DNA of 32,517 nucleotides, taken from Candidatus Bipolaricaulota bacterium (GTDB lineage Bacteria > Bipolaricaulota > Bipolaricaulia > M55B111). The notes under the pieces are model-generated. The model was given only the letters and a program-made list of their open reading frames with translations. It searched no databases and had not been told where the DNA came from. How positions within the stretch are numbered: position 1 is the first letter of the stretch; each line of letters starts with the position of its first letter. This document shows positions 17,400-25,144 of this stretch, piece after piece. Position numbers and translations under genes: made by a program. The DNA lies in assembly GCA_018334915.1 (NCBI GenBank), contig JAGXLB010000011.1, forward strand, positions 1-32,517, written 5' to 3'.

Positions 17400-17430
17400 A
17401 GAAGCCCGGGGACAACCTCGGGCTTCTTTT
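17400..17430 (+). terminator. Intercistronic stem-loop/attenuator between SBP and permease genes
   Basis: AGAAGCCCGggg-acaa-cctCGGGCTTCT followed by TTT. Confidence 0.75.
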
Positions 17431-17450
17431 CTCTATACAGGTGTTGAGTA

Positions 17451-18563
17451 ATGAAGTTCAACAGTGACAAGACGGTTGCCCTGATGATGCTTTTGCCTTC
17501 GTTAATCCTAATTGGGATCTTTGTCTACGGATTTATCGGGCAGACTGTTTACGTTTCTCTCACGGACTGGGGTCAAGGGGCGGCCCTGGCAGAAAACCCG
17601 GAGATAAACTTGATCGGGCTGAAGAACTACGGAGAACTATTTTCCGGGTTTCTAAATTCGAGGTTCAGACAGGATCTGGTGAACGCAATATTCTATACGG
17701 TGTTTCTCGTTTCGGGAGCACTGGGTATCGGCTTGATCCTGGCCATATTGCTTGACAGAGGACCAAAAGGGGAAAGCGTATTCAGAACAATTTTCCTTTA
17801 TCCCATGTCCCTATCCTTTATAGTTACGGGAACCATCTGGCGCTGGCTCCTAGCTCCCCGGGGTGGAGTGAACAAGTTGCCCGAGCTGGTAGGTCTCCCC
17901 GGGTTCGGTTTTCGCTGGTTGAACAGCAGACGATCCATTCTTAACTTCAACTGGCAAAACCTTCCCCAAATCACGGCGATAGTCGTTGGGGGGGTTTTCC
18001 TATTCATAGCTTTTCGCCAATGGAGAAGAGGGTTGAAAAATAAAGGGTTATTTAGTCTAATCCCGACCGGAATACTTTTTCTCTGGGCATTCTGGGGAGC
18101 AAGGTTTACTCCAGAAATCCTTCCGACGCCCGAGCAGCACGGCTTCAACCTAGCCGCTATAGGTATAATAATTACCGCTATATGGCAATATTCCGGCTAT
18201 ACCATGGCTCTATACCTCGCCGGTCTAAGAGGGATTTCCGAAGATCTAAGAGAAGCTGCCCGGCTTGACGGTGCCAACCAATTCCAGTACTACTTCAACG
18301 TGGCGATACCAATTCTTAAACCGATGACCATGAGCGCTATCATCATCCTGGCCCATATTTCACTGAAGATGTTTGCCCTGATATTCGCCATGACAGGGCC
18401 CGATAACGCGCAAACCAGTCATCCAGCCGTTCTGATGTACTTAACTACATTCAGAGCCAACAACTTCGCCAAAGGAGCAGCAATTGCTGTCGTACTATTT
18501 TTACTGGTCGCGGTATTTATCGTACCTTACCTGATCAGCGCTTACCGGGAAAGGAGGGCATAA
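17451..18563 (+). CDS. Sugar ABC transporter permease (MalF-like, UgpA type)
   Basis: Multiple TM segments; EAA-loop-like 'LREAARLDGANQFQYYFNVAIPILKP'. Confidence 0.92.
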   Translation: MKFNSDKTVALMMLLPSLILIGIFVYGFIGQTVYVSLTDWGQGAALAENPEINLIGLKNYGELFSGFLNSRFRQDLVNAIFYTVFLVSGALGIGLILAILLDRGPKGESVFRTIFLYPMSLSFIVTGTIWRWLLAPRGGVNKLPELVGLPGFGFRWLNSRRSILNFNWQNLPQITAIVVGGVFLFIAFRQWRRGLKNKGLFSLIPTGILFLWAFWGARFTPEILPTPEQHGFNLAAIGIIITAIWQYSGYTMALYLAGLRGISEDLREAARLDGANQFQYYFNVAIPILKPMTMSAIIILAHISLKMFALIFAMTGPDNAQTSHPAVLMYLTTFRANNFAKGAAIAVVLFLLVAVFIVPYLISAYRERRA

Positions 18564-19388
18564 ATGTTAAAAGAACTGGACTGGGGTAAAGTGGTAATAT
18601 ACACTGCTCTCCTGCTCTTTGCCCTCATATACATCATGCCTATCTATATGACGATAATTACGGCTCTTAAACACCCGGCAAATATTAGTCTAGCCACCGC
18701 ATGGCAGCCTCCTGGAGATATAAACTGGGGCAGTTTCGCCGAGGCTTACAAGAAGCTGGGCCCAAACTTTATGAATAGCGTCTATCTCACCGTCTCTGCC
18801 ACTATCATTTCGGCGATTATCGGATCGCTGAACGGCTACGTGTTTTCGAAGTGGAAGTTCCCCGGTAACGAGATCGTTTTTACACTGGTATTGTTCGGCA
18901 TGTTTATTCCTTATCAGATAATTTTGATCCCGTTGTTCCGGGTGTTGAGACAACTCGGGCTTTACGGAGGTATACCGGGACTTGCCCTCGCTCACATTGT
19001 TTACGGCATCCCGATAACCTCCCTTATATTTCGAAACTTCTATGCCCGAATTCCGGAATCTATGATCGAGTCGGCTCAAATGGACGGGGCGGGGTTCTTT
19101 GGCATTTACCGACGGATAATGTTGCCACTTTCGATTCCAGGCTTTGTAGTCGTGATAATCTGGCAGTTTACCCAGATATGGAACGAATTCTTATGGGGAA
19201 TCACTTTAACTGGCCATTCCGCCAACCCGATAACTGTTGGTCTGGCTCAGCTGGCCGGTGGGCAGGCAGTTAACTGGAACTTGCCGATGGCTGGCTCCCT
19301 GTTGGCAGCCCTGCCGGTTTTGCTCATCTATATTTTCATGGGGCGGTACTTTATCAAGGGTTTGCTCGCCGGTTCCGTTAAGGGATAA
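18564..19388 (+). CDS. Sugar ABC transporter permease (MalG-like, UgpE type)
   Basis: 'MIESAQMDGAGFFGIYRRIMLPLSIPG' EAA motif; TM-rich. Confidence 0.92.
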   Translation: MLKELDWGKVVIYTALLLFALIYIMPIYMTIITALKHPANISLATAWQPPGDINWGSFAEAYKKLGPNFMNSVYLTVSATIISAIIGSLNGYVFSKWKFPGNEIVFTLVLFGMFIPYQIILIPLFRVLRQLGLYGGIPGLALAHIVYGIPITSLIFRNFYARIPESMIESAQMDGAGFFGIYRRIMLPLSIPGFVVVIIWQFTQIWNEFLWGITLTGHSANPITVGLAQLAGGQAVNWNLPMAGSLLAALPVLLIYIFMGRYFIKGLLAGSVKG

Positions 19389-19545
19389 AACTAGTCAGAG
19401 GTTTGGAGTTCAGGGTTTTCATATCCGACGAACGTTCAAGAAAATGGTTATGTGGTTTAAGATCCAAACAACCATCTGTTAGGTGGTTTATTTTTACGTC
19501 CTGGCCATTGGTAATTTTAATGTTCAGGAGGTGCTATTTCGTATA

Positions 19546-20553
19546 ATGATTTCCAAAGGTAAAGCAAAATGGGGAATACTTGGCACTGCGAACATCGCAG
19601 GAAAAGCCCTTGTTCCTGGAATAAGGGATTCGAAGAATTCCGAGCTATACGCAGTAGGCTCACGCGCCGGCAGTAAGGCGCAAAGATTCGCCGAAAAGTT
19701 CGATATCCCGGAGAGCTACGGATCCTACAAGTCACTCCTTGACGACCCCAAAGTCGAGTTCGTCTATATTCCACTACCCAACCATCTCCATCACAAGTGG
19801 ACAATCGAATCAGCGAAAAAGGGGAAACACGTTCTGTGCGAGAAGCCCCTCGGGCTTAATTCAAAAGAAGTCAGGGAAATGTTCGAAGTGGCCGATGAAC
19901 ATGGGGTTAAGCTGATGGAAGGTTTTATGTACAGATTCCATCCACAGGTTCTTCGGGTCAAGGAGCTTCTTCAGGAAGGGGAAATCGGCGAACCAACCTT
20001 TTTCCGCGGCGCTTTTTCATTCCCCTTAGTGGCACAGGACCGGGAGGACGATATAAGGTGGAAAAAGGAGATGGGCGGAGGTAGCCTGATGGATCTGGGA
20101 ACTTATTCCGTCAACACCGTGCGTTACCTCTTTGACGAAGAACCGAATAGAGTCTTTGCAAGGGATAGAAAACACTCGGATCATTCGGCTGAAGCGGAGA
20201 CACAGGCCATACTGGAATTCCCTGACGGAAAGACAGCCACTCTGGATAGCAGCTTTCTCCTTAGTAAACGGGCAAACTACGAGGTGGTAAGCAAAAATGG
20301 GAGAATCAGGGCTTCAAACGCTTACGGTCCCGGGCAGTACAAGCGTCTCAACGTGGAAATAGAACAGGACAATTCAACGGTAATCGAAACGCTGGAGGGC
20401 GTAAATGAATACGCTCTGGAGGTGGACGAACTAGTAAATGCAGTATCCAAAGATAGAAAACCCATGGTTACAAAGGAAGATAGTATTAATCAAGCCAGAG
20501 TTCTGGACGCTATCAAGCAGTCAGCAAAGGAAGAACGCTGGACGGAAGTATAA
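19546..20553 (+). CDS. Gfo/Idh/MocA-family NAD(P)-dependent oxidoreductase
   Basis: KWGILGTANIAGKALVPGI, VFVYIPLPNHLHHKWTIESAKKGKHVLCEKPLG-type motif; SD aggaggtg precedes ATG 19546 (track start at 19483 is likely too early). Confidence 0.9.
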   Translation: MISKGKAKWGILGTANIAGKALVPGIRDSKNSELYAVGSRAGSKAQRFAEKFDIPESYGSYKSLLDDPKVEFVYIPLPNHLHHKWTIESAKKGKHVLCEKPLGLNSKEVREMFEVADEHGVKLMEGFMYRFHPQVLRVKELLQEGEIGEPTFFRGAFSFPLVAQDREDDIRWKKEMGGGSLMDLGTYSVNTVRYLFDEEPNRVFARDRKHSDHSAEAETQAILEFPDGKTATLDSSFLLSKRANYEVVSKNGRIRASNAYGPGQYKRLNVEIEQDNSTVIETLEGVNEYALEVDELVNAVSKDRKPMVTKEDSINQARVLDAIKQSAKEERWTEV

Positions 20554-20594
20554 ATTTGAATTACTCCACAAAACTTCTCGTTCTATTATTTTCC

Positions 20595-20640
20595 ACTAAT
20601 CTAATCCAGGAATCAATTGAACTAGTTTAGATTAGTTTTT
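20595..20640 (+). terminator. Putative terminator after the Gfo/Idh gene
   Basis: ACTAATCTAA (20595-20604) ... TTAGATTAGT (20627-20636) followed by T-run. Confidence 0.55.
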
Positions 20641-20642
20641 AT

Positions 20643-20853
20643 TGCAACTCAGTTCTTTCACTACTATTCGGAAGTAAGGTGAAGGTCACAAAGAATCACC
20701 ATATTTTTTGGTTCAAGCCTCCTGCCTCTTACCTGGCTTCCGGGATTTTGTCTACTGGTAGAATTTTAAGGTTAAATCAGTTGCCAGGTAAGAGGCAGGA
20801 GGCATAGGAGGACAAAACAATGATATACAAAGATGGTGAAAGAACTGAGTGCA
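20643..20853. repeat. Nested inverted-repeat element (15-bp outer arms, 21-bp inner arms)
   Basis: Outer ACTCAGTTCTTTCAC (20647-20661) / GTGAAAGAACTGAGT (20836-20850); inner GCCTCCTGCCTCTTACCTGGC (20717-20737) / GCCAGGTAAGAGGCAGGAGGC (20783-20803). Confidence 0.9.
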
Positions 20854-20873
20854 AACTATTCAGAGTGAGTTAA
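20820..20873 (+). CDS. Putative 17-codon small ORF MIYKDGERTECKLFRVS
   Basis: ATG preceded by AGGAGG (20806-20811) at 8-nt spacing; TAA at 20871. Confidence 0.4.
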   Translation: MIYKDGERTECKLFRVS

Positions 20874-20913
20874 TAACCTAAAACACTCCCTATTTAATCA
20901 AAAATTCCAGACC

Positions 20914-20942
20914 TTGACAAAGTATTTTAGTTATGTTATATT
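20914..20942 (+). promoter_or_regulatory. Sigma-70-type promoter for lacI-family gene
   Basis: TTGACA (20914-20919), 17-nt spacer, TATATT (20937-20942). Confidence 0.8.
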
Positions 20943-20950
20943 GATCGTGC

Positions 20951-20984
20951 ACGTTAACGGTAAGGTTTACGGTAACGTTAACGG
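20951..20984 (+). promoter_or_regulatory. Candidate LacI-family operator pair (autoregulation)
   Basis: Two CGTTAACG palindromes (20952-20959, 20976-20983) 24 bp apart flanking ggtaaggtttacggtaa, directly after the -10. Confidence 0.6.
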
Positions 20985-21001
20985 AAAGGAGGGTAAATAA
21001 A

Positions 21002-22003
21002 TTGGATCGGGTGACGATGGAAGATGTAGCTGAGGAGGCTGGAGTTTCGATCAATACCGTTTCAAGAGCCTTAAACGACAAACCCGACATTAACCCCCAG
21101 ACCAAAAAAGAAATTCTTCAAATAGCTGAAGAATTAAATTATCAACCAAACAGGTTTGCCAAGGGGTTACGTTCCAGTAAGACCTCCACTCTGGGTGTCA
21201 TAGTAGCTGACATTCTAAACCCTTTCTTTTCCGCACTTCTAAAAGGGATAGAGAAATCCGCCAGGGAAGATGGTTACAGTATAATAGTCCAGGATACGGA
21301 CGAGAAATACGAAAACGAACAATCAGCCATCCAAACGGCACTGGCGGAGCAGGTAGATGGTTTGTTAATCTCGCCGGTTCAGACGAACGACCAAACCATC
21401 ATGGATCTGAGAAATTCGGACCTACCTTTTGTCCTGCTCGGTCGCCACTTCGACGATCTTGAGACGCATTACGTCGTCACTGACGACGTTAAAGGCGCTA
21501 AAACCGCTGTCAACCACCTAATAGAAAAGGGACACGAAAGGATAGCACTGATAAACGGGCCGTCCCATATATCAAGCTCGAAGGAAAGGTTGAGAGGTTA
21601 TCGTCAGGCCATGAAAAACCACGGCCTATCCATTAACGAATCTTTCATCCTGGAAGACAATGTCATGATAGAACATGGATACGAAACCGCTAAAAATCTT
21701 TTAGCAAAAACGCCCAGCCCGACGGCGGTTCTTTGTTACAGTGATTTCGTCGCTCTGGGCGTGATTAAAGCAGCAAGAGACGAAGGACTGAAGATATCGG
21801 ACGATCTAGCGGTAGTCGGTTACGACGACATATTCTTTGCAACCTGCTTGGAGGTTCCCTTAACAACGGTAAGAATTCCTAAAAAAAAGATGGGCAAGAA
21901 GGCCTTCAAAACACTCAAGACCTTAATCGGCCATGAGGAAAACGTTACGGAATTACAAAAAATAAAGCTAGAAACTGAACTCGTGAGTCGTCAGAGTACC
22001 TAA
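21002..22003 (+). CDS. LacI-family transcriptional regulator
   Basis: VTMEDVAEEAGVSINTVSRALNDKPDINPQTKKEI HTH; periplasmic-binding-like core; TTG start with SD aaaggaggg. Confidence 0.95.
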   Translation: MDRVTMEDVAEEAGVSINTVSRALNDKPDINPQTKKEILQIAEELNYQPNRFAKGLRSSKTSTLGVIVADILNPFFSALLKGIEKSAREDGYSIIVQDTDEKYENEQSAIQTALAEQVDGLLISPVQTNDQTIMDLRNSDLPFVLLGRHFDDLETHYVVTDDVKGAKTAVNHLIEKGHERIALINGPSHISSSKERLRGYRQAMKNHGLSINESFILEDNVMIEHGYETAKNLLAKTPSPTAVLCYSDFVALGVIKAARDEGLKISDDLAVVGYDDIFFATCLEVPLTTVRIPKKKMGKKAFKTLKTLIGHEENVTELQKIKLETELVSRQST

Positions 22004-22094
22004 AATTTACATGGAGGTGATACTCGGGATAATTCGTTTGACCAGTTTTACGAGGGTTAAGCAATAGGAGCAGAAAAATACACGGAGGTATATC

Positions 22095-23357
22095 ATGAAA
22101 AGACTTACAAGCAGCTTTGTAGTTACTCTCTTGGTCATTTCGTTTATTATGGGGATTAGCTTGGCCACACTGGGAGCAGAAAAAAAAGTGGTCATTAACT
22201 CTTACATGGCGGACCCGGCACCCAAGGAGACACTAAAACAACTCGTAGCCGAATTTGAAGAGGCAAACCCCGATTACGCAGTAACGATCAATACGTACCC
22301 CCACGAGGATTACAAAACCTTAATCAGAACGTGGCTACCTTCCAAGAAGGCAAGCCCCGACATCGTAACGTGGTTTGCAGGTGAACGTGCTAATACATTC
22401 GTCGACAAGGGTCTTATGATGCCCCTGGATGACATCTGGGGCGAAGGAAAGAGCTTCGAAGATTACTTTCCTCGGGCCTTTAAATCCATTTCTCAGTTTG
22501 AAGGGGAAACTTACTTTTTACCTCAATCCTGGTACTGGTGGGGATTCTGGTATAGAAAATCAGTGTTCAACGAACTAAACCTCGAAGAACCAATTACCTG
22601 GAACCAATTCCTGGATGTCTGCAAAGAGCTAAAGGAAAACGATTATACGCCAATAACAATCGGGTCAAAGTTCCGGTGGACAGCCGCCGGCTGGTTTGAC
22701 TATCTCAATCTCAGAGTAAATGGCGCCGATTTCCACATGAAACTGATGAAGGGAGAGGTAAGTTACGATTCTGAAAAAGTCCGGAAGGTTTTCGAACACT
22801 GGAAGGAACTTATCGACAAGGGCTACTTCATCGAGAACCACAGCTCGTACTCCTGGCAAGAAGGGGCAAAGTTTCTGTTCAACAAGGAAGCCGGAATGTA
22901 CCTCATGGGTCAATTCATTCAGGACGTGGTATCCGATGAAAAGATCAAAGAGGACCTTGGATTCTTCCGGTTCCCGATCATAGATGCCAGCGTTCCAATA
23001 GCAGAAGAGACTCCGACTGACGGATACATGATACCGAAGAACGCTCCCCACCCGGAAGCCGCTAAAAAGTTCATGCACTTCCTGGCAACCAGGGATGCTC
23101 AATGGTTCTTCGCTAAGAAATTGAACAGGATAGCCGCTAACAAGAACATCGAGCCCGAGAATTACGATCCCATGGTCCAGAAAGGCCTACAGATGATAAA
23201 TCGGTCAGACAAAGTAACACAATTCTACGACCGTGACACCAAGCCTGCCATGGCGGATAAGGCGATGGATCAGTTCGTCAAATTTATGGCCAAACCGGGC
23301 CAAATAGATCAGATTCTCAGATCCCTCGAAGCAGAAAGGAAGAAAGTTTTTGAATAG
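22095..23357 (+). CDS. Sugar ABC transporter substrate-binding protein
   Basis: Signal peptide MKRLTSSFVVTLLVISFIMGISLATLGA; SBP family 1 features; SD ggaggt. Confidence 0.92.
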   Translation: MKRLTSSFVVTLLVISFIMGISLATLGAEKKVVINSYMADPAPKETLKQLVAEFEEANPDYAVTINTYPHEDYKTLIRTWLPSKKASPDIVTWFAGERANTFVDKGLMMPLDDIWGEGKSFEDYFPRAFKSISQFEGETYFLPQSWYWWGFWYRKSVFNELNLEEPITWNQFLDVCKELKENDYTPITIGSKFRWTAAGWFDYLNLRVNGADFHMKLMKGEVSYDSEKVRKVFEHWKELIDKGYFIENHSSYSWQEGAKFLFNKEAGMYLMGQFIQDVVSDEKIKEDLGFFRFPIIDASVPIAEETPTDGYMIPKNAPHPEAAKKFMHFLATRDAQWFFAKKLNRIAANKNIEPENYDPMVQKGLQMINRSDKVTQFYDRDTKPAMADKAMDQFVKFMAKPGQIDQILRSLEAERKKVFE

Positions 23358-23376
23358 CACTTAAGCCTAAAATTTT

Positions 23377-23405
23377 GGGAAGGGGAGGATTGATCTCCCC
23401 TTCCC
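23377..23405 (+). terminator. Intercistronic hairpin between SBP and permease genes
   Basis: GGGAAGGGGAG-gattgat-CTCCCCTTCCC perfect 11-bp stem, then TTTAAT. Confidence 0.75.
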
Positions 23406-23414
23406 TTTAATATC

Positions 23415-24287
23415 ATGAATAAACGAAAATTTGCACCATTTAAGTTTCTACTGATTCCGGTAATACTTTACGCTATCTGGGTAATAGCGCCGATATTTTA
23501 CACGATATTTCTCAGTTTTACCCAGTGGGACGGCCTAACCGCACCAACCTTCATTGGGTTAGGCAATTACGTAGACTTGCTTAACGATCCCACATTCTAT
23601 ACTGCCCTCTTCAATAATATAAAGTGGTTGTTTATTTACGTACTGGTTCCACTTCCGCTGGGCCTGGTTTTTGCACTATTTTTCAATAGAAAGTTGCCCG
23701 GCGTAAAAATCTTCAAGACGGCAATTTACCTGCCCTTAACACTATCTTTCGTCGTTCTATCTCAAATATGGACTTGGATATATCAGCCAAAGTACGGGGC
23801 AATTAACGTTACCCTGAAGGCGCTGGGCCTGGGAGAACTTACGGTAGCCTGGTTGAGCAACTCGGATATAGTCACCTACTCCCTGATTGTGGTGGGCTGC
23901 TGGCCCCAAACTGCTTACACCATGGTTCTGTTTTTGGCTGGACTTCAAAACGTTCCTACTGAGGTAATGGAAGCGGCAAAGGTCGACGGAGCGAACAAAT
24001 GGCAGAGGTTCTGGAAGGTTATCCTTCCACTGTTAAAGCCAGCCACAATAATCGCTGTAGCAGTAACGATAATCCAATCGCTGCGAATGTTTGCGATAGT
24101 GAATGTCATGACTCGTGGCGGACCGTTTCGATCATCCGAAGTGCTGGCAAATTATATGTACGTAGAAGGGTTCAAAAACTACAGCATGGGTTACGCTTCG
24201 ACACTGGCAGTCGTATTATTCCTGATAATACTCCTGTTCGTCTTTATCTACCTATATCAGATATTTAAAACCGAGGTCGAATACTGA
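23415..24287 (+). CDS. Sugar ABC transporter permease (MalF-like)
   Basis: 'VMEAAKVDGANKWQRFWKVILPLLKP' EAA motif; TM-rich. Confidence 0.93.
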   Translation: MNKRKFAPFKFLLIPVILYAIWVIAPIFYTIFLSFTQWDGLTAPTFIGLGNYVDLLNDPTFYTALFNNIKWLFIYVLVPLPLGLVFALFFNRKLPGVKIFKTAIYLPLTLSFVVLSQIWTWIYQPKYGAINVTLKALGLGELTVAWLSNSDIVTYSLIVVGCWPQTAYTMVLFLAGLQNVPTEVMEAAKVDGANKWQRFWKVILPLLKPATIIAVAVTIIQSLRMFAIVNVMTRGGPFRSSEVLANYMYVEGFKNYSMGYASTLAVVLFLIILLFVFIYLYQIFKTEVEY

Positions 24288-25120
24288 TGTCCAAAAAAAG
24301 GATACTCTGGGTTGGGTCTTTTTACTTAATAGCGATCGTGATATCCCTCATCTGGCTGTTTCCACTATTTATCGCCGGAACCACCGCTTTCAAGTCTATG
24401 TCGGAGGTCGTTCAGGACGTATACTGGTGGAACCTCCCGGATAACTTTACCTTCAAGTATTTCCTCGAAGCCTGGAACCAGGGGGGAATGTCCAGATACT
24501 TCCTCAACAGTTTTATCATAACAGTTCCGTCAGTGATCGGAGCACTTTTCTTCTCCGCCCTCGGTGGATTTGCCCTGGCAAAATACCGGTTCAAGTACAA
24601 TAAACTAATTCTGGGAATATTCATCGCCGGAAATATGATCCCGTTTCAAATGATGATGTTTCCAGTATTTAGAATATCCAATCTCATAGGACTATACGAC
24701 ACCTATTTGGCAGTAATTTTATTTCATATCTCATTTCAGATGGGTTTCTGTATCTTCTTCCTCAGAAACTTTATCCGAACAATTCCGACTGATCTACTTG
24801 ACGCAGCTAGGGTTGACGGAAGCAGTGAATTTAGAATATTTCTCCAGATAGTACTTCCGCTGACAAAACCCGCTCTGGCTGCTCTTGGTATCCTTGAATT
24901 TACCTGGATCTGGAATGATTACCTCTGGGGCCTGGTTCTTCTCGCCAGTGACAACCTCCGACCCGTTACGGTAGGTCTTGTTTCCCTGCAGGGAGAGTAC
25001 CTATCGAAATGGAATATCATTTCAGCCGGTTCGCTTATTGCCGCTGCCGTTCCGCTAATCGTATTTCTTCTCTTCCAGCGCTACTTTATCCAGGGTTTAA
25101 TGATGGGAGCGAGCAAGTAA
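24287..25120 (+). CDS. Sugar ABC transporter permease (MalG-like)
   Basis: 'LLDAARVDGSSEFRIFLQIVLPLTKP' EAA motif; overlaps upstream permease stop. Confidence 0.93.
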   Translation: MSKKRILWVGSFYLIAIVISLIWLFPLFIAGTTAFKSMSEVVQDVYWWNLPDNFTFKYFLEAWNQGGMSRYFLNSFIITVPSVIGALFFSALGGFALAKYRFKYNKLILGIFIAGNMIPFQMMMFPVFRISNLIGLYDTYLAVILFHISFQMGFCIFFLRNFIRTIPTDLLDAARVDGSSEFRIFLQIVLPLTKPALAALGILEFTWIWNDYLWGLVLLASDNLRPVTVGLVSLQGEYLSKWNIISAGSLIAAAVPLIVFLLFQRYFIQGLMMGASK

Positions 25121-25144
25121 AAGCGTAACTACAGGAGGTACCTT

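Noticed and set aside
19483-19545. N-terminal extension of the Gfo/Idh oxidoreductase
   Set aside because: GTG start without SD; ATG 19546 has aggaggtg upstream and matches the usual family N-terminus.
22012-22068. 18-codon ORF MEVILGIIRLTSFTRVKQ between lacI and the second SBP
   Set aside because: No convincing SD positioned for the ATG; likely chance ORF.
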